Source of the DNA: Burkholderiales bacterium
Lineage (GTDB): Bacteria; Pseudomonadota; Gammaproteobacteria; Burkholderiales; Burkholderiaceae_E
DNA length: 32,791 nt
Reading direction: 5' to 3'
Assembly: GCA_003818495.1 (NCBI GenBank)
Contig: RPRK01000032.1
Coordinates: 1 to 32,791 of the forward strand
Part shown: piece by piece, positions 7,448 through 15,142 of the stretch
Layout: each line of letters begins with the position of its first letter
Numbering within the stretch: the first letter of the stretch is position 1
Program-made: the position numbers and the translations under genes
The notes under the pieces: generated by a model
Databases searched by the model: none
What the model was told of the DNA's origin: nothing
Seen by the model: only the letters and a program-made list of their open reading frames with translations

Positions 7448-8377
7448 GTGCCCGCATCGTCCGCCCGCCCGTACAAGGGCGTGTTCCCCGTCGTTCCCAC
7501 CACCTTCACCGCCTCGGGCGAGCTCGACCTCGCGAGCCAGAAGCGCTGCGTCGACTTCATGATCGACGCAGGCTCCGACGGCCTGTGCATCCTCGCGAAC
7601 TACTCCGAGCAGTTCGCGCTCGGCGACGACGAGCGCGAGCTGCTGACTCGCGAGATCCTCGGGCACGTGGCCGGCCGCGTGCCGGTGATCGTCACCACCA
7701 CCCACTACTCGACCCGCATCTGCGCGGCCCGCAGTCGCCGCGCGCAGGAGCTCGGCGCGGCGATGGTGATGGTCATGCCGCCGTACCACGGCGCGTCGAT
7801 CCGGGTGGGGGAGGCCGGCATCGCCGCCTTCCTGCGCGAGCTCTCCGACGCCATCGACATCCCGATCATGATCCAGGACGCACCGGTCAGCGGGACGCCG
7901 CTGTCGGCGCCGTTTCTCGCGCAGCTCGCGCGCGAGATCGAGCATGTCGCGTACTTCAAGATCGAGACGCCCGGCGCGGCCGCGAAGCTGCGCGAGCTGC
8001 TGCGCCTGGGGGGCGACGCGATCGAGGGGCCGTGGGATGGCGAGGAGGGCATCACGCTGTTCGCCGACCTCGACGGCGGCGCGACCGGCACGATGACCGG
8101 CGGCGGCTACCCGGACGCGTTCCGCGAGATCCTCGCGCACTGGTTCGCCGGGCGCCGCGCCGAGGCGCTCGCCGCCTACGGGCGCTGGCTGCCCCTGATC
8201 AACCACGAGAACCGGCAGTGCGGGCTGCTCGCGGCCAAGGCGCTGATGCTCGAGGGCGGCGTCATCGCCTGCGACGCGCCGCGTTCGCCGTTCCCGCCGA
8301 TGCCGCCGGCGGCGCGCGCCGGCCTGCTCGAGATCGCCCGGGGGCTCGATCCGATGGTGCTGCGCTGGGGGCGTTGA
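7448..8377 (+). CDS. L-2-keto-3-deoxyarabonate dehydratase-like protein
   Basis: A 309-residue DHDPS/N-acetylneuraminate-lyase superfamily protein (TIM barrel). The Schiff-base lysine is K171 in AYFKIETPG. The YNxP tyrosine of standard DapA enzymes is replaced by IQDAPVSG. Several stretches (GIFPVVPTTF-like start, ELDLASQKR, AYFKIETPGA, GGDAIEGPWDGEE, PLINHENRQ) closely resemble, from memory, the L-2-keto-3-deoxyarabonate dehydratase of Azospirillum, which dehydrates this acid to 2-oxoglutarate semialdehyde in non-phosphorylative L-arabinose breakdown. I use GTG 7448 because GAGGAG lies seven bases before it; the track start at 7400 falls in the preceding hairpin. No other arabinose gene is next to it, so the substrate could differ. 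Its 3' end overlaps the opposite-strand regulator by 116 bases. Confidence 0.85.
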   Translation: MPASSARPYKGVFPVVPTTFTASGELDLASQKRCVDFMIDAGSDGLCILANYSEQFALGDDERELLTREILGHVAGRVPVIVTTTHYSTRICAARSRRAQELGAAMVMVMPPYHGASIRVGEAGIAAFLRELSDAIDIPIMIQDAPVSGTPLSAPFLAQLAREIEHVAYFKIETPGAAAKLRELLRLGGDAIEGPWDGEEGITLFADLDGGATGTMTGGGYPDAFREILAHWFAGRRAEALAAYGRWLPLINHENRQCGLLAAKALMLEGGVIACDAPRSPFPPMPPAARAGLLEIARGLDPMVLRWGR

Positions 8378-9140
8378 GCCGAGGCTCGCCCGCCCGGGCC
8401 GCCGGCTCGCTGCGCAGCATCGCCCGCAGATCCTCGAACCACCAGCCGCGCAGACCCATCAGCAGCGTGAACGCCGCGCGTTCGTCGTCCGGCAGCTGCT
8501 GGTCGGCGAGGTGCTGCTGCGCGAAGTCCTGCGCGAGCCGCTGCAGCCGCTCGGAGAACCATCGGGCCTGGGCGGGCGAGATCTGCCCGTGGACCAGGGT
8601 CAGCAGCTCGCCCTCGCCGTCGAAGCCGCCCGAGAAATAGTCGGCCATCGCCCGCTCGCGGAAGTAGCGCATCAGCGGGCCGTCGGGCTGCCAGCGCAGC
8701 GTCTTGTCGATCTTCAGCCGGTAGCGGTTGTTCGGCCGAAGCTCGAGCACCTCGAGCCGGTCGAGCGCGACCAGCGCGGCCACGACCTGCGCGGGCGCCA
8801 TCCGGTAGTGGTGGACGATCTGCTCGAAGGTCCATTGGCTGAGCGTGCACAGCGCGACGGTGAGCAGCCGCGGGTCGGCCACCAGTGCACGCTCCTGCTC
8901 CGGCTCGAGCATCAGGCGCGGCGGGCGCCGGTCGACGACCTGGCGGGCGAGCTCGGCGAAGTCCAGCTTCAGCACGGCGAGGATCTCGTCGATGCGGCCG
9001 AGCGGCATGTCCCCCTTCGCGAGGATGCGCTTGACGCTCGATTCGGCCAGACCGAGCTCGCGCGCAAGCTGCGCGTAGGTCAGACCCGCCCGGCGCAGCT
9101 CGGCCTTCAGCGCGGTGACGAGATCGCGGGTGCTGCTCAT
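8262..9140 (-). CDS. HTH (XRE/Cro-like) regulator with C-terminal ligand-type domain
   Basis: A 292-residue protein. Residues 5-60 form a Cro/C1-type helix-turn-helix (LTYAQLARELGLAESSVKRILAKG). The rest resembles a family of HTH regulators in gamma- and betaproteobacteria with a conserved region around NRYRLKIDKTLRW, RYFRERAMADYF and GLRGWWFEDLRAMLR; the role of that domain is unknown to me. The conserved part ends near residue 246. The last ~46 residues are Ala/Pro/Arg-rich and are encoded by sequence antisense to the dehydratase gene, suggesting loss of an earlier stop. It is divergent from the transporter-acyltransferase gene; a palindrome 17 bases before its start could be its operator, used for autoregulation and control of that neighbour (inference). 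Confidence 0.8.
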   Translation of the reverse strand: MSSTRDLVTALKAELRRAGLTYAQLARELGLAESSVKRILAKGDMPLGRIDEILAVLKLDFAELARQVVDRRPPRLMLEPEQERALVADPRLLTVALCTLSQWTFEQIVHHYRMAPAQVVAALVALDRLEVLELRPNNRYRLKIDKTLRWQPDGPLMRYFRERAMADYFSGGFDGEGELLTLVHGQISPAQARWFSERLQRLAQDFAQQHLADQQLPDDERAAFTLLMGLRGWWFEDLRAMLRSEPAARAGEPRLNAPSAAPSDRAPGRSRAGRRAPPAASAGTANAARRRR

Positions 9141-9156
9141 GGTCGGATGAAAAAGA

Positions 9157-9173
9157 GTATCGATATACGATAC
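9157..9173. promoter_or_regulatory. Palindrome GTATCG-N5-CGATAC in divergent gap
   Basis: A perfect 6-base-arm inverted repeat in an AT-rich patch, 17 bases upstream of the HTH regulator start. A related imperfect set of half-sites (CGATA at 9201, TGATAC at 9211) lies on the side of the transporter-acyltransferase gene. Size and place fit an operator for the HTH protein. Confidence 0.5.
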
Positions 9174-9325
9174 CAGACGGCCGGTCTGTCGCGCCGTTTT
9201 CGATATGAGTTGATACTCCGGAGGTCCACGGCCACGATCCTTCCAGTGCCCTCCTGCAGGCGTTCGCCCTGTCCTCCTCCGCGCCCATGCAACGCCCGCG
9301 CTGCCTCCACCCCCAGGACATCATC

Positions 9326-11254
9326 GTGAGCCCCTCACCGCCCGATCAGTTCGCACTGCTCCGACAGCGCCGCTTCGCGCCGTTCTTCTGGGTCCAGTTC
9401 CTGGGCGCCGGCAACGACAACCTGTTCAAGTTCGCCTTCACCGTGATGGTGACCTACCAGGTGCAGGTCGAGTGGCTGCCGGCGTCGCTCGCCGGCCTGG
9501 TGATCGGCGCGCTGTTCATCGCGCCGTTCCTGCTGTTCTCGGCCACCAGCGGCCAGCTCGCGGACAAGCTCGACAAGGCGTCGCTGATGCGCTTCGTCAA
9601 GACCTTCGAGATCGCGGTGATGGCGCTCGCGGCATGGGGCTTCTGGACGCAGCACGTGCCGGTGCTGCTCGGCTGCGTGTTCCTGATGGGGCTGCACTCG
9701 ACCCTGTTCGGGCCGGTGAAGTACGCCTACCTGCCCCAGCACCTCGACGAGCGCGAGCTCACCGGCGGCAACGGCGTCGTCGAGATGGGCACCTTCGTCG
9801 CGATCCTGCTGGGCAACGTGGTCGGCGGACTGCTGATCGCGATCCCGGACACCGGCGCGCGCTGGACCGCCGCCGCCTGCGTCGCGGTCGCGATCGCGGG
9901 GCGGCTGGTCGCCCGCTCGATCCCGCACTCGCCCGCGAGCGACCCGGCGCTCCGGATCAACTGGAATCCGTTCACCGAAACCTGGCGCAACCTGCGGCTC
10001 GCCCACGGCAACATCGTCGTCTTCCGATCGCTGCTCGGCATCTCGTGGATGTGGTTCTTCGGCGCGGTGTTCCTCTCGACCTTCCCCGCCTTCGCGCGCG
10101 ACGTGCTGCACGGCGACGCGCGGGTCGCGTCGCTGCTGCTCGTGGTGTTCTCGATCGGCATCGCCACGGGCTCGCTGCTCTGCGAGCGGCTCTCGCACCG
10201 ACACGTGGAGATCGGCCTCGTGCCGCTGGGCGCCATCGGCATGACGGTGTTCGCGGTGGATCTGTTCTTCGCCACCCGCGGGCTCGCGCCGGCCCCGGCG
10301 CCGATGGGCCTGGCTGCCTTCGCCGGCGTGCCCGCGCACTGGCGCGTGCTCGCCGACCTCGCGCTGCTGGCGCTGTTCGCGGGGCTGTACAGCGTGCCGA
10401 TGTACGCGCTGATCCAGCTGCGCTGCGAGCCCACGCACCGCGCGCGAGTGATCGCGGCCAACAACATCCTCAACGCGCTGTTCATGATCGCGAGCGCGCT
10501 GGCGACCGGCGCGATGCTCGCCGCGGGGCTGACGCTGCCGCAGGTGTTCCTCGCGGTCGGCCTCCTCAACGCCGCGGTCGCGGCCTACATCTTCCTGCTG
10601 GTGCCGGAGTACCTGCTGCGGTTCCTGGCCTGGATCCTGTCGAACGTGGTCTACCGCTTCCGCGTGCGCGGCGGCGAGCACATCCCGGTGCAGGGCGCGG
10701 CGCTGCTGGTCTGCAACCACGTGAGCTTCGTCGATGCGATCCTGCTGATGGCGGCGAGCCCGCGGCCGATCCGCTTCGTGATGGACCATCGGATCTTCGC
10801 GATCCCGCTGCTGGGCGGGGTGTTCCGTCTGGCCAAGGCGATCCCCATCGCCTCGCAGAAGGAAGATCCGGCGACCTACGCGGCGGCCTTCGACGCGGCG
10901 CGCGCGGTGCTCGACGAGGGCGACCTGCTGGCGATCTTCCCCGAGGGCGCGATCACCCGGGACGGCTCGCTCGGCGAGTTCCGCGGCGGTGTCGCCAAGA
11001 TCCTGGCGACGCATCCGGTGCCGGTGGTGCCGATGGCGCTGACCCACCTCTGGGGCAGCTTCTTCTCGCGCATCGAGCGTGGCCGCGCGATGGTGCGGCC
11101 GTTCCGGCGCGGGCCGTTCAGTCGGGTGGGCCTGGAGGTCGGTGCGCCGATGACGGCGGCCGACGCGACACCCGCGCGGCTGCGCGAGCGGGTCGCGGCG
11201 CTGCTCGGCGACGACCTGCGCGCGGCCGCAGCCTTGACACCGGTCGGTCGGTAG
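9326..11254 (+). CDS. MFS lysophospholipid transporter-acyltransferase fusion (LplT-PlsC type)
   Basis: A 642-residue two-domain membrane protein. Residues 1 to about 420 are a 12-helix MFS transporter resembling LplT (start FWVQFLGAGNDNLFKFAF), which flips lysophospholipids inward. Residues about 440-640 are a PlsC-type acyltransferase with NHVSFVD (H465 and D470 of the HX4D motif) and FPEG (538-541) followed by GEFRGG. Together they could import and re-acylate lysophospholipids or make phosphatidic acid. The third module of LplT-Aas systems, an acyl-ACP/AMP-ligase, is absent. I prefer GTG 9326, preceded by AGGA; the track start at 9287 adds 13 unlikely residues. The SOS-boxed radical SAM gene follows directly, with the stop codon touching the LexA box. 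Confidence 0.88.
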   Translation: MSPSPPDQFALLRQRRFAPFFWVQFLGAGNDNLFKFAFTVMVTYQVQVEWLPASLAGLVIGALFIAPFLLFSATSGQLADKLDKASLMRFVKTFEIAVMALAAWGFWTQHVPVLLGCVFLMGLHSTLFGPVKYAYLPQHLDERELTGGNGVVEMGTFVAILLGNVVGGLLIAIPDTGARWTAAACVAVAIAGRLVARSIPHSPASDPALRINWNPFTETWRNLRLAHGNIVVFRSLLGISWMWFFGAVFLSTFPAFARDVLHGDARVASLLLVVFSIGIATGSLLCERLSHRHVEIGLVPLGAIGMTVFAVDLFFATRGLAPAPAPMGLAAFAGVPAHWRVLADLALLALFAGLYSVPMYALIQLRCEPTHRARVIAANNILNALFMIASALATGAMLAAGLTLPQVFLAVGLLNAAVAAYIFLLVPEYLLRFLAWILSNVVYRFRVRGGEHIPVQGAALLVCNHVSFVDAILLMAASPRPIRFVMDHRIFAIPLLGGVFRLAKAIPIASQKEDPATYAAAFDAARAVLDEGDLLAIFPEGAITRDGSLGEFRGGVAKILATHPVPVVPMALTHLWGSFFSRIERGRAMVRPFRRGPFSRVGLEVGAPMTAADATPARLRERVAALLGDDLRAAAALTPVGR

Positions 11255-11264
11255 ACTGTATATT
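11234..11264 (+). promoter_or_regulatory. Promoter of the radical SAM gene
   Basis: TTGACA (11234-11239) lies inside the end of the upstream gene. After a long 19-base spacer comes TATATT (11259-11264), a 5/6 match to the -10 consensus. The -10 lies within the LexA box, so LexA binding would block it. Confidence 0.55.
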
Positions 11265-11272
11265 CATACAGT
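11255..11272. promoter_or_regulatory. LexA (SOS) box
   Basis: An 18-base palindrome with arms ACTGTAT and ATACAGT, fitting the LexA consensus CTGT-N8-ACAG including the preferred alternating T/A core. It covers the predicted -10 of the downstream radical SAM gene, 60 bases before its start codon. It starts at the base after the TAG of the upstream gene. Confidence 0.85.
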
Positions 11273-11332
11273 CCCGAGGCGTCCCGCACCCCTGCGGTCG
11301 GCCTGCGGCGACACCGTCGCCGGAGGGGCAGG

Positions 11333-12454
11333 ATGCAGCCGATCGCCATCGTCAGGAAGGGCCGGGGCGCAGTGTCGAACCCGGCCGGTCGCTTCGAGCG
11401 CGACGCGCGCGAACGCATCGACGACGGCTGGCCCGTCGACGATACCGACGCGCCGCCGCCGCCCGCGACCGTGATCGAGCCGGACGCCGCCCGCTCGATC
11501 ATCGCCCGCAACACCTCGCCCGACATCGGCTTCGACGCCTCCATCAATCCCTACCGGGGCTGCGAGCACGGCTGCGTCTACTGCTACGCGCGGCCGGGTC
11601 ATGCGTTCCTCGGGCTGTCGCCGGGGCTGGATTTCGAGACCCGGCTCTTCGCCAAGCACCAGGCCGCGGCACTGCTCGAAGCCGAACTCGCCGCGCCGGG
11701 CTACCGGTGCACGCCGATCGCGATCGGCACGGTCACCGACGCCTGGCAGCCCGTCGAGCGTGACCTGCGACTGACCCGAGGCTGCCTCGAGGTCTTCGCC
11801 CGCACGCGTCATCCGATATCGCTGATCACCAAGTCGAGCGGGGTCGAACGCGATCTGGACCTGCTCGCCCCGATGGCCCGCGACGGTCTGGCGCAGGCCA
11901 TGGTCACCGTCACCACCCTCGACCCGGCCCTCTCGCGCATCCTCGAGCCGCGTGCGCCCGCGCCCTGGCGTCGTCTCCAGACGATCCGCCGGCTGGCCGA
12001 TGCGGGCGTGCCCGTCGGCGTGTCGCTCGCTCCGCTGATCCCCTTCGTCAACGAGCCCGAGATCGAATCCATCCTGGATGCCGCCCACGAGGCGGGGGCC
12101 CGCCACGCCAACTACGTGGTGCTGCGTCTGCCCAACGAGCTGGTCGCGGTCTTCCACGACTGGCTCGGCCAGCATTTCCCCGATCGTCGCGCCCGGGTCG
12201 TCGCCCGCCTGCGCGACATGCGCGGCGGCCGGGACAACGACCCCCGCTTCGGCTGGCGGATGCGAGGCGTCGGCCCCTGGGCGGACATGATCCGGATGCG
12301 CATCGACGCCCGGCTGCGGCGGCTGGGCATCGGACGCGCTCGGCCGACGCTGCGGACCGACCTGTTCGTGCCGCCGACGGTCGGCATGCAGGCGAGCCGA
12401 CGGGATCCGGTCCGGTTCGCCCCGGATCCTCCGGTCCAGGGCAGCCTGTTCTGA
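11333..12454 (+). CDS. PA0069-family radical SAM protein, SOS-regulated
   Basis: A 373-residue radical SAM enzyme. The cluster-binding motif is C77-EHG-C81-VY-C84, the CX3CX2C pattern, within NPYRGCEHGCVYCYAR. The family (PA0069/Rv2578c type) is distantly related to spore photoproduct lyase and is widespread, but its reaction is not established to my knowledge. The N-terminal ~60 residues are a family extension; the C-terminus ends in a short FVPPTVG..GSLF tail. GGAGGGG precedes ATG 11333. The SOS box in its promoter says that the gene is induced by DNA damage, which makes a nucleic-acid repair role attractive. I recall the Pseudomonas aeruginosa homologue being listed in the LexA regulon, which fits. 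Confidence 0.9.
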   Translation: MQPIAIVRKGRGAVSNPAGRFERDARERIDDGWPVDDTDAPPPPATVIEPDAARSIIARNTSPDIGFDASINPYRGCEHGCVYCYARPGHAFLGLSPGLDFETRLFAKHQAAALLEAELAAPGYRCTPIAIGTVTDAWQPVERDLRLTRGCLEVFARTRHPISLITKSSGVERDLDLLAPMARDGLAQAMVTVTTLDPALSRILEPRAPAPWRRLQTIRRLADAGVPVGVSLAPLIPFVNEPEIESILDAAHEAGARHANYVVLRLPNELVAVFHDWLGQHFPDRRARVVARLRDMRGGRDNDPRFGWRMRGVGPWADMIRMRIDARLRRLGIGRARPTLRTDLFVPPTVGMQASRRDPVRFAPDPPVQGSLF

Positions 12455-12486
12455 GTGTCGGGAGGGCCTCGCGGGGAGGGCGGTGC

Positions 12487-12514
12487 TTGCGTTCGGGTCG
12501 CGAGCGTCTAGAAT
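12487..12514 (+). promoter_or_regulatory. Promoter of the DUF4124-like gene
   Basis: TTGCGT (12487-12492), 16-base spacer, TAGAAT (12509-12514). The transcript would begin with an unusually AT-rich leader (about 12512-12552) in which CGGAAA and TTTCCG can pair. Confidence 0.5.
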
Positions 12515-12593
12515 CCGGAAAGATCCTGAAAAATCAGTCTGTTAAGTTTTCCGACACCGGTGGCTCGCACCGCGCGTCGGGCCGGAGGCAGTG

Positions 12594-13283
12594 ATGGCGA
12601 AGCGCGGTCGGACGACGGGTGCGGTGCTGGCGGCGGCGGTGACCGCCACCTGGGCGATGACGGCGGCGGGCAGCGTGGCCGCGGCCTCGCCGTCCCCCGG
12701 CGGACAGATCGGCGCCGCCGTGGTCGGCGGGGGCCGCGCGATGAGTGCCGAGGAGCTCGCCCGGGCCGGCCGCGCGATCGAGGCCGCGCCCGCGACCACC
12801 ATCTGGCAGTCGCGACTTCCCGACGGCACCCTCGAGCTCAGCGACCGGCCGCCGCCGGCGGGCGCGGCCCAGGTCGGCCAGCGCAGCTACACGCTGCCGA
12901 AGGAGGGTGCGGCCCGCCAGCGCGCGGATGCCGAGCGCGAGTACTGGCGCAAGCAGGCCGAGGGCTTCAACCGCCGCCAGCAGGACCGCGACCGGATGGA
13001 GCAGGCCGAGTCCGAGCGCCGTGCCCGAGCCCAGCCCCAGGTCGTCTTCGCGGATGCCGGCCGGCCGGTCTGGTACGGGGCGCCGACCCTGCGACCCTGG
13101 CCGCCGCATGGCGGCCTGCCCCCCGGCGTGGGTCCCTCGGGTCCATATCCGCAGCCGGACCCGCGGCCGCTCCCGGGGCCCATCCAGGGCAGCGGCGCCT
13201 CGTCGTACAGCAGTTCGCCCGGGGCCGTCCAGGGACGGGCCACGGGGGGCTTCATCGGAAGCGGTTTCGCAACCGGGCGCTGA
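12594..13283 (+). CDS. Secreted DUF4124-like protein
   Basis: A 229-residue exported protein of unknown function. Residues 1-31 look like a Sec signal peptide (basic MAKRGR, hydrophobic Ala/Val stretch, cleavage near SVAAA). The region [24 protein letters not shown] resembles the DUF4124 pattern, a small beta domain common in exported proteobacterial proteins. Next comes a charged, probably coiled-coil stretch (about 100-143, [19 protein letters not shown]), then a Pro/Gly/Ser-rich tail. ATG 12594 is chosen because GGAGG sits five bases upstream; the track begins at the adjoining GTG. The gene has its own promoter and precedes rpsP by 77 bases. Periplasmic or envelope location is inferred; no enzyme motif is visible. 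Confidence 0.75.
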   Translation: MAKRGRTTGAVLAAAVTATWAMTAAGSVAAASPSPGGQIGAAVVGGGRAMSAEELARAGRAIEAAPATTIWQSRLPDGTLELSDRPPPAGAAQVGQRSYTLPKEGAARQRADAEREYWRKQAEGFNRRQQDRDRMEQAESERRARAQPQVVFADAGRPVWYGAPTLRPWPPHGGLPPGVGPSGPYPQPDPRPLPGPIQGSGASSYSSSPGAVQGRATGGFIGSGFATGR

Positions 13284-13296
13284 AGGTCGCTAGGGC

Positions 13297-13326
13297 TTCA
13301 CCGCGAGGCCCTAAATGGGCTATCAT
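13297..13326 (+). promoter_or_regulatory. rpsP operon promoter
   Basis: TTCACC (13297-13302), 18-base spacer and TATCAT (13321-13326) predict a start near 13333, leaving a leader of about 28 bases before rpsP with AAGGA as ribosome-binding site. Confidence 0.55.
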
Positions 13327-13360
13327 CGTGGGTTTCCCGGAAAGTCTGCAAGGAACCTCG

Positions 13361-13639
13361 ATGGTCGTTCTGCGTCTCTCGCGCGGCGGTGCCAAGGCCC
13401 GCCCGTTCTTCAACGTCGTTGCCACCGACAGCCGCAACCGCCGCGACGGTCGCTTCATCGAACGGCTCGGCTTCTACAATCCGATCGCCTCGGGCAACGA
13501 GCAGGGCCTTCGCCTGTCGCTCGAGCGCATCGAGTACTGGAAGAGCCATGGTGCGCAGGTCTCGCCGACCGTGCAGCGCCTGATCAAGCAGTTCGCCAAG
13601 CAAGCCGCGGCACCGGCTGCAGCACCGGCCGCGGCCTGA
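13361..13639 (+). CDS. rpsP: 30S ribosomal protein S16
   Basis: A 92-residue S16, a small-subunit assembly protein bound to 16S rRNA. The N-terminal [41 protein letters not shown] is diagnostic, as is [23 protein letters not shown]. The C-terminus carries an extra Ala/Pro tail ([13 protein letters not shown]), common in high-GC betaproteobacteria. AAGGA at 13350 precedes ATG 13361. It is first in rpsP-rimM-trmD-rplS, the conserved operon combining ribosomal proteins with a ribosome-maturation factor and a tRNA methyltransferase. Confidence 0.97.
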   Translation: MVVLRLSRGGAKARPFFNVVATDSRNRRDGRFIERLGFYNPIASGNEQGLRLSLERIEYWKSHGAQVSPTVQRLIKQFAKQAAAPAAAPAAA

Positions 13640-13719
13640 GCATCGCCTCCGGCGCGTCGCCGAGCGAGGCTGCGATCACCGTCCGGCCGTCCGATCCGGC
13701 TGCAGCATCTGCCGGATCG

Positions 13720-14274
13720 GTGTCCCCGCAGCCCGCGCCGAGGCTCGCGCGCGACCCTCAGCGCACCGTGCCGCTCGGCAGGGTGGTCGATGCATGGGGC
13801 GTGCGCGGCTGGGTCAAGGTGGAGCCGTTCGCCGGCGCCGGCGATACCGCGCTGTTGCGAGCGGGGGTCTGGCACGTCCAGCGCCCGGCAGCCCCGGCGC
13901 ACCCGGCCATCGACCGATGGCTCACGCTCGAGCGCTCACGGCGCCACGCGTCCACCGTCGTCGCGAAGCCCGAGGGCATCGAGGACCGTGACGGCGCGCT
14001 CGCGCTGAAGGGGGCCGAGGTCGGCGTGCGGCGGGTGGATTTCCCGCCGCTGCCGGAGGGCGAGGTCTACTGGGTCGACCTGGAAGGCTGCGCGGTCGTG
14101 AACCAGGCCGGGGAGTCCTTCGGCACGGTGGTGTCGGTCGACGACCACGGCGCGCACCCGATCCTCGAGACCGACACCGGCCATCTGATCCCGTTCGTCG
14201 ACGCCTACGTGGTCGATGCCCTGCCGGCCGAGGGCCGTGTCGTCGTGGACTGGCAGGCGGACTGGTCGCGCTGA
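13720..14274 (+). CDS. rimM: Ribosome maturation factor RimM
   Basis: RimM aids 30S assembly, especially the 16S rRNA head, by binding S19. The protein (184 residues from this start) has the N-terminal barrel motif VPLGRVVDAWGVRGWVKVEPF, followed by EGIEDRDGALALKGAEVGV, and the C-terminal PRC-barrel EGEVYWVDLEGCAVVN ... LIPFVDAYV. The start is uncertain. There is no ATG in frame; GTG 13720 and GTG 13768 are candidates, and the frame stays open back into the rpsP end. GTG 13768 would give 168 residues, also a normal family length. Neither has a strong ribosome-binding site, suggesting coupling to rpsP translation. Confidence 0.92.
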   Translation: MSPQPAPRLARDPQRTVPLGRVVDAWGVRGWVKVEPFAGAGDTALLRAGVWHVQRPAAPAHPAIDRWLTLERSRRHASTVVAKPEGIEDRDGALALKGAEVGVRRVDFPPLPEGEVYWVDLEGCAVVNQAGESFGTVVSVDDHGAHPILETDTGHLIPFVDAYVVDALPAEGRVVVDWQADWSR

Positions 14275-14308
14275 AGCCGGGGCGCAAACCGAGGCGCACA
14301 CCGCCACG

Positions 14309-15058
14309 ATGGACATCGAGGTCGTCACCCTGTTCCCCGAGATGGTCGAGCCCGCGGCGGGGTTCGGCGTGACCGGGCGCGCCATCGAGCGCGGCATCTG
14401 GCGGCTGCGCTGCTGGAACCCGCGCGATCATGCGAGCGACGCCTATCGCCGCGTCGACGACCGACCCTTCGGGGGCGGCCCCGGCATGGTCATGCTGCCC
14501 GAGCCGCTGGCCGCCTGCCTGGGGGCGATGCATGCGCGTCGCGAGACGGACCTCCGCCCGCGGGCGCACGTCGTGCACCTGTCGCCGCGGGGGGCGCCGA
14601 TCACGCAGCGCCGCGTCGCCGAACTGGCCGCGCTGCCCGCCCTGGCGCTGCTGTGCAGCCGCTACGAAGGGGTCGACCAGAGGCTGCTCGATGCCGAGAT
14701 CGACGAGGAACTGTCGGTCGGCGACTTCGTCGTGTCGGGGGGCGAGCTCCCCGCGCTGGCGCTGATCGACGCGGTGGTGCGGCTGCTGCCCGGCGTGATG
14801 ACCGACGGCGCCTCGCCGCAGCAGGACTCGTTCTCCGACGGCCTGCTCGAGGGCCCCCATTTCACCCGTCCCGAGGCCTGGCGCGGGCTGCCCGTTCCGG
14901 CGGTCCTGCTGTCCGGCCACCATGCGCGGATCGCCCGCTGGCGCCGCGAGCAGGCCTTGAAGGCGACCGCCGAGCGCCGCCCCGAACTGATCGAGCTGGC
15001 CCGGCGCGAACACCGGCTGTCGGCGGACGATGAGGCGTTCCTGCGCGGATTGAGCTAG
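14309..15058 (+). CDS. trmD: tRNA (guanine-N1-)-methyltransferase TrmD
   Basis: A 249-residue SPOUT methyltransferase that puts a methyl on N1 of G37 in tRNAs reading CNN codons, preventing frameshifts. The trefoil-knot fold signatures are present: [25 protein letters not shown], and the SAM-binding [15 protein letters not shown]. The C-terminal domain includes [14 protein letters not shown], where the substrate aspartate and histidine contacts lie. I start at ATG 14309 ([12 protein letters not shown]), the standard N-terminus; the track ORF starts inside rimM. The gap from rimM is 34 bases. The stop TAG is part of a TAGAAT that could be a -10 for rplS. Confidence 0.97.
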   Translation: MDIEVVTLFPEMVEPAAGFGVTGRAIERGIWRLRCWNPRDHASDAYRRVDDRPFGGGPGMVMLPEPLAACLGAMHARRETDLRPRAHVVHLSPRGAPITQRRVAELAALPALALLCSRYEGVDQRLLDAEIDEELSVGDFVVSGGELPALALIDAVVRLLPGVMTDGASPQQDSFSDGLLEGPHFTRPEAWRGLPVPAVLLSGHHARIARWRREQALKATAERRPELIELARREHRLSADDEAFLRGLS

Positions 15059-15061
15059 AAT
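15056..15061 (+). promoter_or_regulatory. Possible -10 for rplS overlapping the trmD stop
   Basis: TAGAAT followed by CG includes the trmD stop codon. No good -35 is found 16-18 bases upstream. If real it gives rplS a separate leader of about 155 bases. Confidence 0.3.
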
Positions 15062-15068
15062 CGAAGGC

Positions 15069-15142
15069 TTTGCATCGTCGACCGCGGTTCCAAGCGGTCC
15101 GTAGACGCAAAAAGCGACGCAAGAACGACGTCATCGACGTCG
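15069..15142 (+). promoter_or_regulatory. Structured rplS leader
   Basis: The 167-base gap before rplS contains two hairpins. The first has GACCGC/GCGGTC around an 8-base loop (15080-15099), nested within TTTGC/GCAAA (15069-15111). The second is CGACGTC/GACGTCG with a 3-base loop (15126-15142). Ribosomal protein genes are often controlled by such leaders. Function is inferred. Confidence 0.4.

Noticed and set aside
5413-7590. 725-residue minus-strand ORF
   Set aside because: Antisense to the acyl-CoA dehydrogenase; His/Arg/Ala-rich without any recognisable domain.
12455-12593. AT-rich patch considered as a second SOS box or terminator
   Set aside because: No CTGT-N8-ACAG and no stem followed by a T-run; better explained as promoter and leader of the DUF4124-like gene.
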